Positions 7,760 to 16,395 of a DNA stretch of 64,000 nucleotides are shown in pieces (positions within the stretch are counted from its first letter, which is position 1; every line of letters begins with the position of its first letter). Source of the stretch: CAZGUX01 sp964529305 (GTDB lineage Bacteria; Acidobacteriota; Terriglobia; Bryobacterales; Bryobacteraceae); the NCBI GenBank assembly GCA_964529305.1, contig CAZGUX010000048.1:1-64000 (forward strand). The letters run 5' to 3'. Below the pieces are notes generated by a model. It saw nothing but the letters and a program-made list of their open reading frames with translations, searched no databases and was not told the origin of the DNA. The position numbers and the translations under genes were made by a program.

Positions 7760-8812
7760 CTACCCCTCCGCGTTGACGCGGTCCCGAAGCGCTTTCATGT
7801 ACCCGATCGTGTAGGCGTTGTTCGCTTGCGGATAGCCGCCCCCCGGCACGTGGTCGGGAATCACGATTCCCTGGAACCCCACGCCCTTCAGCGCCTTCAT
7901 CACCTGATACATGTCCAGGTAGCCGTTGTCGATGAACGTCTCTTTGAACTTCGGCAGCGGCGAACTTACGTTGCGGAAATGCACCTTGAAGACCCGCTTG
8001 GCGCCGAAGGCTTTCACTGCCTCGACAGGCGTCTTTCCCATGCCCTGGCCGCCTTCGCCCCACGTCCCAATGCACAGACACACGCCGAAGTTCTCGCTTT
8101 GGGCGATCTCGAACGCCCGCTGGTAGCCGGCATAGTTGCGGAAGATCCGGGCCACGCCGCCGAGCGAATCCACTGGCGGATCGTCCGGATGCAGGCCGAT
8201 GCGCACCTTGTTCTTCTCCGCCACCGGGATCACGGCCCGAATGAAGTTGGTGAACGTCTTCCAGATCTGATCCTCGTGGTAGACCTTATCGAACGAATTC
8301 GGCAGCTTGCGGGCGATGGCGAGATCGAATTCACGGGTAGGGGCATTGCCTCGAGTGGTGCCGGGCGACGTCTGGTAGAAGCCCGGCGTTTTCTGGTCCT
8401 TGATGTTCGCCATGTGGGCGTACGTCGTATAGCCAATCCCCGCCCGGCCGAGATTGCCGAGGTAGGTTTTGTACTGCTCGATCGTCTTCTCGACGCCCGG
8501 CAGGCCCAGCACCAGGGTCGGGTCGCAGTGCAGGTCGCCGATGCCGATGTTGTACACCTGGACGCCGTTCGCTTCCATCCGGCGTTTGGTCTGCATCATC
8601 CACTCGGCGTTGTTGTTTTCGATGGACGTCCAAATGGAGACGGCCTCCACGCCGGCATGGCGCAGCATGGCGAGGTCCTCTTCTTTTGGCCGGTCGGTGA
8701 AGAACGTTCCCAGCTTGGTCCCCGCGGGTACGGCCGACTTGGCGGCCGAGTAGCCGAGCAGGCCGGCGGCGGCGCCGGCCGAGGTGATACGGACGAAGTA
8801 TCGGCGATCCAT
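7760..8812 (-). CDS. Exported mannonate dehydratase-like (UxuA family) protein
   Basis: A 350-residue TIM-barrel protein resembling mannonate dehydratase, which dehydrates D-mannonate to 2-keto-3-deoxygluconate in hexuronate breakdown. Seen in the sequence: RIGLHPDDPPVDSLGGVARI (about 198-217), CLCIGTWGEGG, FKVHFRNVSSPLPKFKETF and PDHVPGG, which correspond to the UxuA metal-binding His/Cys/Asp block. Unlike the cytoplasmic enzyme it begins with a twin-arginine-like leader (MDRRYFVRITSAGAAAGLLG). Exported sugar-acid or sugar-phosphate isomerase-like proteins are common in Solibacter-type bacteria, and the real substrate may differ. It lies 71 bases downstream of the small secreted-protein gene on the same strand. 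Confidence 0.75.
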   Translation of the reverse strand: MDRRYFVRITSAGAAAGLLGYSAAKSAVPAGTKLGTFFTDRPKEEDLAMLRHAGVEAVSIWTSIENNNAEWMMQTKRRMEANGVQVYNIGIGDLHCDPTLVLGLPGVEKTIEQYKTYLGNLGRAGIGYTTYAHMANIKDQKTPGFYQTSPGTTRGNAPTREFDLAIARKLPNSFDKVYHEDQIWKTFTNFIRAVIPVAEKNKVRIGLHPDDPPVDSLGGVARIFRNYAGYQRAFEIAQSENFGVCLCIGTWGEGGQGMGKTPVEAVKAFGAKRVFKVHFRNVSSPLPKFKETFIDNGYLDMYQVMKALKGVGFQGIVIPDHVPGGGYPQANNAYTIGYMKALRDRVNAEG

Positions 8813-8883
8813 TTGGGATTATGCTACTGCAATCGAGGCGGGAAGGAAAGTCGCCGCGGCCCGAAGGCACGCCCGGCACGGAG

Positions 8884-9369
8884 TCACTGGGCCTTGGGTG
8901 CGCCCAGGTCCGCGACCATCCGCTCGACCACCTTCTTGGCCGTGCGGTTCAATTCGTCCGGAGTGTTATTCTTTGGTTTGATGTAACCCGACCAGATCAC
9001 CTGGCGGGATTTGGCGTCTACCAGGAAGACATTCCCTTTGCCCGCAGCCGATGAGAAAGCCGCCGGAGGAGCTTCGTGCTCTCTCTGCGCCCCGCGGCTG
9101 TCGCCTTTCTTGTTGTCCTCATCCGGCGGGGGATTCAGTTCGGCCATCTTGCGCTCGAACGGCTCGCCGATCTTGTCGGCCAGGAAGACGCCGGCCGCCT
9201 TGGGATCGGTGACGACGCGAAATAATTTGGCGGACGCCACGTGGTTGGACAGAAACTGGTCGAACCCGCCGCGCATGGGCAGCACGTACAGCGATTCCGG
9301 ATTCGGCGGCGCCTGCGCCCCGGCCCCGAGCACCGTGGCGAGTCCGGTCAGAAACAAGCGGCGATTCAC
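8884..9369 (-). CDS. Secreted hypothetical protein (161 aa)
   Basis: Exported protein with a signal peptide (MNRRLFLTGLATVLGAGAQA, RR near the start). The mature part contains two segments that resemble lipoprotein-like stress domains: FRVVTDPKAAGVFLADKIG and NVFLVDAKSRQVIWSGYIKP, then a final helix. A polar linker (about 85-105) separates them. I do not recognise the family. It starts 26 bases from the divergent glycosyltransferase at 9396, so both promoters must lie within or very near the coding ends. Transcription continues toward the UxuA-like gene. Confidence 0.6.
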   Translation of the reverse strand: MNRRLFLTGLATVLGAGAQAPPNPESLYVLPMRGGFDQFLSNHVASAKLFRVVTDPKAAGVFLADKIGEPFERKMAELNPPPDEDNKKGDSRGAQREHEAPPAAFSSAAGKGNVFLVDAKSRQVIWSGYIKPKNNTPDELNRTAKKVVERMVADLGAPKAQ

Positions 9370-9395
9370 TCTTCGATCATATCGCGGAGTCGCGC

Positions 9396-10067
9396 TTGTA
9401 TAACGGACAGCGCATCACCGTCATCGCCCCGTGCCTGAACGAGGAGCAGGGCATCCGGGAAGTCCTCACGCGGATGCCGCCGTTCGTGGACGAGGTGATC
9501 GTCGTGGACAACAACTCCACGGACCGCACCTCGGATGTGGCCAGGCAACTGGGCGCGAAGGTGATTCGCGAGGAGGTCCGCGGCTATGGCCGGAGTTATA
9601 AACGGGGATTCGCCAACGCCACCGGGGACGTGATCGTCACGCTCGACGGCGACCACAGCTATCCGGTGGATGCCATCTCGTACCTGTTGGAAGCCTTCCG
9701 CCACCTGGAGGTCGATTTCCTCAGCGCCTCGCGTTTCCCGGTGCGGGACCGGCACGCCATGAGCTTCAAGCACAAGATCGGCAACCTGATCCTCTCGCTC
9801 GCCACCTCCATTCTGTATTTCCGCTGGGTGCGCGACTCGCAGTCGGGAATGTGGGTCGTGCGGCGCTCGATTCTGCCGCTGATGAAGCTGGAATCCGACG
9901 GGATGGCATTTTCCGAGGAGATCAAGATCGAGGCGCTCAAGCATCCGAAGATTCGATTCGGCGAGATCTCGATCCAGTATTCCTCGCGGCTGGGGGAAAT
10001 CAAGCTCAACCCGTGGCGCGACGGTTTCTACAATCTCTGGTTTCTGCTGAAGAAGCGGTTCTCTTGA
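9396..10067 (+). CDS. Glycosyltransferase family 2, DPM1-like
   Basis: A 223-residue GT-A glycosyltransferase. The N-terminus shows ITVIAPCLNEEQGI, VVDNNSTDRTSDVA and the DGDHSYPVD metal-binding DxD-like motif (about 88-96), as in polyprenyl-phosphate mannosyl/glucosyltransferases. The substrate is probably a nucleotide sugar transferred to a lipid carrier. It lacks the C-terminal membrane anchor found in longer relatives. It is the first of five consecutive glycosyltransferase genes and the stop lies only 2 bases before the next ATG, so it should be translated from the same mRNA. Confidence 0.85.
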   Translation: MYNGQRITVIAPCLNEEQGIREVLTRMPPFVDEVIVVDNNSTDRTSDVARQLGAKVIREEVRGYGRSYKRGFANATGDVIVTLDGDHSYPVDAISYLLEAFRHLEVDFLSASRFPVRDRHAMSFKHKIGNLILSLATSILYFRWVRDSQSGMWVVRRSILPLMKLESDGMAFSEEIKIEALKHPKIRFGEISIQYSSRLGEIKLNPWRDGFYNLWFLLKKRFS

Positions 10068-10069
10068 AG

Positions 10070-11056
10070 ATGCCCGAAGCGCTGACCGTGCTGATTCCGG
10101 TTTGGAACGGGAAGGACCTGCTGATCCGCCTGCTGGATTCGCTGTCCCGGCAAACCCGGCCGCCCGAGGCGGTGCTGGTAGTCGATAACGGGTCGACCGA
10201 CGGCGCCCCGGAGGAAGCCGAGCGCCGGGGAACCCGGGTCGAGCGGTTGGGCGCCAATTACGGGTTCGCGCATGCGGTCAATCACGGCTTGGGCTTGGTG
10301 TCGACGCCGCTGGTGGCCATTGTCAACAGCGACGTCGACCCAGCGCCCCAGTGGCTGGAGCGATTGGCCTCCGCCGTCCGGGAGGATGTCTGGTTCGTCT
10401 GCGGAAAGCTCTACCAGCCCGGTTCGGAGGTTCTGGACGGCACTTTCGACCTGGTCAGCCGGGGCCTGGGCGCCTGGCGCGCGGGAAACGGACAGCGGGA
10501 CTTCCCGGCCCTGAACGCCCCACGGGCGGTGGTGCTGGCGTCGATGACCGCGACGCTGTACCGCCGCCGCCTGTTCGACCGGGTCGGGTTGCTGGAGCCG
10601 GCCTTCGAATCCTACCTGGAGGACGTAGACTTCGCCCTAAGGGCGGCCGCCCAGGGATATCGCGGTTGGTATCAGCCAGATGCGGTAGCGGTCCACCTGG
10701 GGGGCGGCAGTCTCGGCCGCTGGCATCCCGATACGATCCGGAGAGTGGCCCGGAATCAAATTTTTCTGCTGGCCCGGCACTATCCCCCGTCGTTAATTCG
10801 GCATTACGGGCGGTCTATAGGGGTGACGCAGGTACTCTGGGGCCTGGTCGCGCTCCGGCGCGGAGGCCTGATCCCGTTCCTGCGAGGCAAGTGGGAAGGG
10901 CTGAGGCGTTTCCGCGAAATGCGCCGGCGGACGGACGGGTCCGCCACACAACAGGTGGTGGAAGAGTGCGAACGGGAACTGATGGTTCTCCAGGAAGCGG
11001 GCGGGTGGGACCCGTTCTGGCGGATGTACCGCGCGATGGCCGGCCGCCTCAAATGA
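10070..11056 (+). CDS. Glycosyltransferase family 2 (rhamnosyltransferase-like)
   Basis: A 328-residue GT2 enzyme. ATG 10070, just after the previous stop, is chosen over the much longer open frame from 9851, which overlaps the upstream gene. Motifs: LTVLIPVWNGKDLLIRLLDS, VVDNGSTDGAPE, a nucleotide-sugar site AIVNSDVDPAPQWL (DxD about 90), and the acceptor-side SYLEDVDFALRAAAQGY near 185. This ED(V)D block is typical of WbbL/RfbF-like rhamnosyl or N-acetylglucosaminyl transferases. The ATGA overlap with the next gene implies translational coupling. Probably adds a residue to a surface polysaccharide or glycolipid. Confidence 0.85.
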   Translation: MPEALTVLIPVWNGKDLLIRLLDSLSRQTRPPEAVLVVDNGSTDGAPEEAERRGTRVERLGANYGFAHAVNHGLGLVSTPLVAIVNSDVDPAPQWLERLASAVREDVWFVCGKLYQPGSEVLDGTFDLVSRGLGAWRAGNGQRDFPALNAPRAVVLASMTATLYRRRLFDRVGLLEPAFESYLEDVDFALRAAAQGYRGWYQPDAVAVHLGGGSLGRWHPDTIRRVARNQIFLLARHYPPSLIRHYGRSIGVTQVLWGLVALRRGGLIPFLRGKWEGLRRFREMRRRTDGSATQQVVEECERELMVLQEAGGWDPFWRMYRAMAGRLK

Positions 11057-11982
11057 CGACCGTGGTTTCCCGGGTCGGCATCGTCGTCGTCACCCACAAC
11101 TCGGCGGCAGAGATTGGCGAGTGCCTCACGGCCGCCCTCCGCACCGGGGCGCCCGTCCTGGTTGTGGACAATGGGTCGGGCGACGACACGCTGCGCCGGG
11201 CCGGCGACTATCCGGTTACCGTCATCCGCAACGACGTCAACCTGGGCTTTGCCGGCGCGGTCAATCAGGCGGTCCGCAACCTGGATACGGAACTGATCCT
11301 GCTGCTGAACCCGGATTGCGTTCTGGAGACTCCCATCGACCTTCTGGCGGAAGCCTGTTGCCGGCCGGGCGCCGGCGCGGCGGGAGGAAAGCTCATCGGC
11401 CTGGATGGCAGAGTCCAGCAGGGATTTGTGGTGCGCCGCTTTCCCACGCCCCTCGCGCTGGTGTTCGAGGCTCTGTTGGTGAACCGTCTCTGGCCTTCTA
11501 ACGCGGTGAACCGCCGGTTCCGCTGCCACGATCTGGACTTGGACCAAACCCAGCAGGCCGACCAGCCCGCAGGCGCGTTCCTCATGTTCCGCCGGGAGGT
11601 CTGGTCCGCGCTGGGTGGGTTCGACGAGGCGTTCTACCCGGTCTGGTTCGAAGACGTCGACTTCTGTAAGCGTGTCCGCGACGCCGGTTGGAGGATCTAC
11701 TACGAGCCCGGCGCCGTGGCTCGTCACTCGGGCGGTCACTCCGTAAACCAACTGGGGGTGGAACAGCGCCAGATAAGTTGGTATGGTAGTTTGCTTACGT
11801 ACGCGAGGAAGCACTTCCGGTCCCCCGCGGGCAGAGCGGTTTGCTTCGCTATACTGGTGGGTGCCGCGGTTCGGGCCCCGCTTTCGATTTTCCTGGAAAG
11901 AAGTTTTCGACCCCTGAAAGGTTGCATAGGGGTGATGCAACTCGCCGGCCGGGGGCTTTGTTCGGCGCCGTGGAGGCCGTAG
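11053..11982 (+). CDS. Glycosyltransferase family 2 (WbbL-like)
   Basis: A 309-residue GT2 enzyme starting at ATG 11053 inside the ATGA overlap with the preceding gene; the open frame extends upstream to 10351, but that part is a shadow. Motifs: GIVVVTHNSAAEIGECL, VVDNGSGDDTLRRA, LLLNPDCVLETPIDLL (NPD nucleotide-sugar site), then the acceptor/catalytic YPVWFEDVDFCKRVRDAGW near 195-215. The C-terminal 60 residues are basic and hydrophobic and may touch the membrane. Same pathway as its neighbours by context. Confidence 0.85.
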   Translation: MTTVVSRVGIVVVTHNSAAEIGECLTAALRTGAPVLVVDNGSGDDTLRRAGDYPVTVIRNDVNLGFAGAVNQAVRNLDTELILLLNPDCVLETPIDLLAEACCRPGAGAAGGKLIGLDGRVQQGFVVRRFPTPLALVFEALLVNRLWPSNAVNRRFRCHDLDLDQTQQADQPAGAFLMFRREVWSALGGFDEAFYPVWFEDVDFCKRVRDAGWRIYYEPGAVARHSGGHSVNQLGVEQRQISWYGSLLTYARKHFRSPAGRAVCFAILVGAAVRAPLSIFLERSFRPLKGCIGVMQLAGRGLCSAPWRP

Positions 11983-12052
11983 CGGGGTTCGGATGCACGT
12001 GCTGATTCCCGTGATGTGTAACAAACCCTAAGGGGAGTCTCTCTACCAGCTC

Positions 12053-13105
12053 ATGGCTCAGACCGACTTTGTGTCCGTCACGATCGTCACTTTCAACAGC
12101 GGTCGTTTTATCAAGCGATGCATTGAGTCCGTTCTCGCCCAGCGTTACCCGAACAAAGAGATCATCGTGATCGACAACAACTCGACGGATGGCACCATCG
12201 ACATCCTCGAGCAGTTCGAGGACCGCTGCCGGATCTACTACAACGGCGAAAATGTCGGCTTTGCCGCGGCGCAGAATCAGGCCATCGGCCTGGCAAAAGG
12301 GGATTGGGTCCTGACGTTGAATCCGGACGTCCTGCTTTTGCCTAACTTCATCGACTCGCTGGTCCGGGCAGGAAACCTCGCTCCGCGGATCGGAACCGTG
12401 TGTGGCAAGCTGCTCACCATGACGTCGACGTTCGACATTCCGAACAAACCGCTGGTCGATTCCACGGGCATCTATTTCAACCCCATGCTGCGCCACCTGG
12501 ACCGGGGCAGCCAGGAAGTGGACAACGGCCACTACCTGAAGTTCGAGTATGTCTTCGGGGCCACCGCCGCGGCGGCGTTGTACCGCCGTGAGATGATCGA
12601 CGACATCTCGATCGACGGCGAGTTCTTCGATGCGGATTTTTTCGTGTACCGCGAAGACGCCGACGTCGCCTGGCGCGCGCAACTTCAGGGCTGGACCTGC
12701 ATGTACACGCCCTACGCCCGCGGGTATCACGTGCGCAACGTCCTGCCGCACAACCGGCGCGCGTTGCCCGCCGCCATCAACATGCACTCCGTGAAGAATC
12801 GCTTCCTGATGCGCATGAAGAACATCACGGCGGGCCTGTACTTCCGGAATCTCCTCTCGATCACCGTGCGGGACCTGGTGGTGATCACCTGCTGCCTGAT
12901 CTGGGAGCACTCGTCGTTGAAGGCGTTCTGGTTTCTGGCGAAGAACTGGAAGAGCGTCCTGGCCAAGCGGAGGGAGATTCAGCGGCGGCGGGTGGTCTCG
13001 GAGGAGGAAATCGCGTCCTGGTTCCGGTACGAGCCGGTTAGCAAGCCCGCTCCTCAAGCCGCCAATCAGAAGGCGATGGCCGGCGTCCGAGCCAGCCGGC
13101 GTTAG
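12053..13105 (+). CDS. Glycosyltransferase family 2
   Basis: A 350-residue GT2 enzyme. Motifs: VTIVTFNSGRFIKRCIES, VIDNNSTDGTIDIL, LTLNPDVLLLPNFIDSL, and FFVYREDADVAWRAQLQGW near 200. The region 245-300 has hydrophobic stretches (ITVRDLVVITCCLIW) that could anchor it to the inner face of the membrane, and the tail is basic. A 70-base gap separates it from the previous gene; a purine-rich AAGGGGAG lies about 15 bases before the ATG, so the ribosome binding site is poorly placed. Fourth enzyme of the cluster. Confidence 0.85.
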   Translation: MAQTDFVSVTIVTFNSGRFIKRCIESVLAQRYPNKEIIVIDNNSTDGTIDILEQFEDRCRIYYNGENVGFAAAQNQAIGLAKGDWVLTLNPDVLLLPNFIDSLVRAGNLAPRIGTVCGKLLTMTSTFDIPNKPLVDSTGIYFNPMLRHLDRGSQEVDNGHYLKFEYVFGATAAAALYRREMIDDISIDGEFFDADFFVYREDADVAWRAQLQGWTCMYTPYARGYHVRNVLPHNRRALPAAINMHSVKNRFLMRMKNITAGLYFRNLLSITVRDLVVITCCLIWEHSSLKAFWFLAKNWKSVLAKRREIQRRRVVSEEEIASWFRYEPVSKPAPQAANQKAMAGVRASRR

Positions 13106-13109
13106 CGCC

Positions 13110-14198
13110 GTGCGCATCGCCATCGCCGGCACTCGCGGCATTCCCGCGAGCTACGGCGGTTTCGAGACGTTCGCGGAAGAGATTTCCACGCGCCTCGCCG
13201 CGCGCGGGCACCAGGTCAGTGTTTATTGCCGTACCGGGCACGCCTCTCCCTATCGCGGCGTCGAACTTCGCTATCTTCCCGCCGTCCGTCACAAGTACTT
13301 CGAAACCATCGCCCACACCGCACTCTCGACGCTGCACCTGCTCGTCCATCGTGTGGACGCCGTCCTGTACTGCAACGGCGCCAACGCCGTGTTCACGTGC
13401 TTGCCGCGCATGGCGGGCATGCCCACCGTTCTTAACGTGGATGGCCTGGAGCGCAAGCGGAAGAAATGGAACCGGCTGGCCCGAAGCTGGTATCACCTGT
13501 CGGAGTACCTGTCGACCTTCTGCCCCACCGAAGTGGTGACCGACGCGCGCAGCATCGAGCGGTACTACCGCGACACCTACGCCAAGGCCAGTTCGTTTAT
13601 CCCCTATGGCGCTCCAGTGGGCAAGGTGGAAGAGGACGATCGTGTGCGTTCGCTGGGTCTGCGGCCGGGAGGCTACTTCCTGTACGTCAGCCGCATGGAG
13701 CCCGAGAACAACCCCTTGCTGGTGCGCCAGGAGTTCGAGATGACCCATACGGAACTGCAACTTGCCCTGATCGGCGACGCGCCGTACGCGCACGAGTACA
13801 TCCGTCAGGTGAAGGCGACCGCGGACCCGCGCATCGTGATTCCGGGAGCAGTGTACGGACCCGGCTATCACCAGCTCGGGTCGCACTGCTTTGCCTACAT
13901 TCACGCGACGGAGGTAGGCGGCACTCATCCGGCGCTGATTGAAGCGATGGGCCGGGGCGCGCTGGTTTTGTATCTCGACACGGAGGAGAACCGTGAAGTG
14001 GCGGGTGATGTCGGCGTGGCGTTTGACGCTCGCCAAGGCAGTTTGCGGGAAGCCATGGAACGGGTGCTGGCGATGACGGAGGACGAACGAGGCCGGCGGC
14101 GCGCGGCGGCCATGGACCGCGTCCGCGAGCGGTATTCCTGGGACGCGGTCACCGATGCCTATGAGCGGCTGCTTCGCGGGACCGTGGACCGCGGGTGA
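13110..14198 (+). CDS. Glycosyltransferase family 4 with DUF1972 N-domain
   Basis: A 362-residue GT-B enzyme starting at GTG 13110, four bases after the previous stop. The N-terminus MRIAIAGTRGIPASYGGFET is the DUF1972 signature of rhamnosyltransferase-like GT4 proteins; VDGLERKRKKWNRLARSWYH follows near 111-130. The C-terminal nucleotide-sugar domain has YVSRMEPENNPLL and the EX7E-type region THPALIEAMGRGALVLYLD. It likely adds the first or a branching sugar of a surface polysaccharide repeat unit. No polymerase, flippase or nucleotide-sugar synthesis gene is present nearby. Confidence 0.85.
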   Translation: MRIAIAGTRGIPASYGGFETFAEEISTRLAARGHQVSVYCRTGHASPYRGVELRYLPAVRHKYFETIAHTALSTLHLLVHRVDAVLYCNGANAVFTCLPRMAGMPTVLNVDGLERKRKKWNRLARSWYHLSEYLSTFCPTEVVTDARSIERYYRDTYAKASSFIPYGAPVGKVEEDDRVRSLGLRPGGYFLYVSRMEPENNPLLVRQEFEMTHTELQLALIGDAPYAHEYIRQVKATADPRIVIPGAVYGPGYHQLGSHCFAYIHATEVGGTHPALIEAMGRGALVLYLDTEENREVAGDVGVAFDARQGSLREAMERVLAMTEDERGRRRAAAMDRVRERYSWDAVTDAYERLLRGTVDRG

Positions 14199-14228
14199 TG
14201 GGGTGTATCTCCGTGGGGCTCCAGCTTA

Positions 14229-16149
14229 CTAATTCAGGAACGCGCGAACGATGAACACCGCCGCCTGCCCCCGGGTCAGCGGCGACGCCGGGCAGAATTC
14301 CGTCGTCGAGCAACCGGCCGTGTAGCCCAGTTCCCGGAACTTCTGAAGGTAAGAGAAGCCCGGGCTGCTGGCGGGACATCGCGGAAACAAAGCGTCGTCG
14401 GATGAGCGAAGGTATCACCGAACAGGGCCGTTCATTTTGGCGCGGGGGATGAGCACGGCGGCCATCGAGCGGTGATCTTTGGCCACGTCGGCATCGGTGA
14501 TCGCGATGTGCGACGTGATCCACAGAATCGCGGTTAGCGTCACCGTCCACCCTTGAGGCCAAGGTAGTGGAACTCGTACCTCCAGCGGAACGTCACGGAC
14601 GAGAGTCCTTCTGACAATCCTTCCGTTCGGAATGTGTCTTCCCCTTCGTGCCAGATGGACACTTCGAGGTCGTCTACCTGCCCCAGCCAAATGGGTAGAT
14701 TATGGTTCGGGCTGTTCGGATCGACAAATCGAAGAACGCCTTCGCTCGCTGGAGCCCTTGCCATCTGGTAGATGTCCCTCACGAAGTAGTCTTTTGGCGG
14801 CTGGCGCTGGCGGATCGTTGCGATGACCATGCCAGTGGTCTCGCCGGTCCACCGGATGACGGCCGTTTCGGGCGTCAGGACTGCGCCGGGCGCGAGGTTG
14901 GTGGTGACGCTAATCGGGTCGGGCAGGGTCCGTTGAAACTGGAACGGCTTGACCGTTCCGGCGCCTTGGACGGAGATGCGGAACTCCCCGCCGCGGAGAG
15001 TTCCCGACGGCAGGTTGGCCTGGTAGAATCGGGCCGCCATCCCAAGTGCGTGGCGGAACGGTCACGGGAACGCTCAATGTCGACCCGGTCAGGGTGACAA
15101 CGCCCGCCTCGAAGCGGCGGTCTTCGTACTCACGGCAGCGCGGCGCGGGAGGCTTCGTGAATTTTACGATCGGTTCGAATGGCGACCGCCCGCCGGAAAG
15201 CACGAGTCGGAAATCCGTCAGGAGTTCTTCCGTCTGGCGGCTCTCGAAAGGAAAGATGGTTTTCTGTAAGCGGATTCTGCCAGAACGATACGGCAGATAA
15301 ATGTCCTTACAGCGTCCACCTTCCTTGCTAATACTGAGCAAAAAGGGCTGGCTCAACGTATCAGACTCCACTCTCATGGGGACGCCGCATCCCTCGGCCC
15401 CGCCAACGACCACATTCAACTGGTCGAGTCCGACAAAGCCAGGTGTCCGCCCTTCCCAGATGACTCCGCCGTTGGGATCTGGCCGGACTTCCCCGGCGTC
15501 CGCATCGAACGAAGGGAAAGGGCGCTCACAGCCACTGCTCAGACCAAAATATCGTGTTGAGAAGCGGCCCCCTTGACCCGGCGGGGATGGCTCGCCATCC
15601 GGAATTGGCTGCCAGTAGTTTGGGATTCCCAAACCCGTTCCAAAGATGGTGACGTACTGCCCTGGCTTGGCGCTGTTGTCCGGCGTATTCAGCGTGAGCG
15701 CTCCCGTGACCGGATCGGCATTGAACACCAAGGCCGGACCACATCCCGAGGCATCCAGCGTGAAGGGTGCGAATGTACTCAGGGCCGTTGCGACCGGCAC
15801 GGCATCGCTCGTTCCGGCTGGCGTAAAAACAGTCACCGAAGGGGCAAAGCCGCGACGACGGAAACTGGAAGTTAATTTGGTCTGGAGACACGTAGAACAG
15901 CGGGGCGAGTGTCTGCCCGACACGAACGACGGTTCCGCCGAGGATACGGGGCAGGGGGAGGCTTTTAGCCTCCTCGGTCCCGACAGCAAGGTTTTTGCCG
16001 AAGGTCGTCGCGATGGACCCTGGCGCCAGGACCGGCTGGTAGCTGGCGGCGTTAACGACCGAGGAAGAAGAGAATTCCGGTTTCTGGCCGAGAGTCACCG
16101 CGGCAGATAACATCAATAGTGGCAGGCTGGCGAGGATTGCGCGGCTCAT
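14229..16149 (-). pseudogene. Decayed TIGR03437-type secreted protein with SLH tail
   Basis: Start ATG 16149 has a good AGGAGG site and a signal peptide (MSRAILASLPLLMLSAAVT). The frame then gives VVNAASYQPVLAPGSIATTF, the Solibacter-type TIGR03437 hallmark. At about 15850 the homology jumps to another frame (GFAPSVTVFTPAGTS onward), and at about 15040 jumps again (MAARFYQANLPSGTL onward) to a stop at 14540. Beyond it, pieces of an SLH domain continue in shifted frames (HRSMAAVLIPRAKMNG, GDTFAHPTTLCFRDVP, TRGQAAVFIVRAFLN) to a stop at 14229. At least three frame breaks mean either a pseudogene or assembly indels. The intact gene would encode a large secreted, envelope-bound protein. Confidence 0.75.
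14483..14520. repeat. 38-bp near-identical patch shared with the ppiC gene
   Basis: Positions 14483-14520 match 16959-16996 at 36 of 38 bases in the same orientation. Both encode ITSHIAITDADV on the minus strand. In the parvulin lipoprotein this segment is native; in the decayed SLH region it replaces the expected start of an SLH repeat. Flanking sequences do not match, so this looks like a short templated copy. Confidence 0.6.
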
Positions 16150-16288
16150 TGGCGCCCTCCTATAGGCCCCGCAAACCTGCAACGGTTAGTTTCACCGTGA
16201 GGGGCTGTCCTCCGCTGGGGGGAGAAGCAGAGGGAGAAAAGAAATACTTTGGAGTACTGCATGGCGTTGAACCTTCCGCCGTTTGCAG

Positions 16289-16315
16289 ATTAGATCGGTC
16301 GTTCCCCGGTGTCAA
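16289..16315 (-). promoter_or_regulatory. Promoter for the decayed TIGR03437 gene
   Basis: On the minus strand a perfect TTGACA (16310-16315) precedes TCTAAT (16289-16294, five of six consensus bases) with a 15-base spacer. This would give a leader of about 130 bases before ATG 16149. The leader contains a GCAAAC...GTTTGC pair that could fold. Nothing else is seen between 16150 and 16395. Confidence 0.45.
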
Positions 16316-16395
16316 TCGGAGATTCAACGGAACACTTCACCCTCGCGACAATTCGGTTTCGTGAAGGATGGGTGACCGCCCAAAGACTCCCGGCA

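Noticed and set aside
10351..11052. N-terminal extension of the third glycosyltransferase.
   Set aside because: It lies inside the second glycosyltransferase; the family start is at ATG 11053 in the ATGA overlap.
11849..13141. 430-codon minus-strand frame opposite a glycosyltransferase gene.
   Set aside because: Shadow frame with no motif; the plus strand has complete GT2 signatures.
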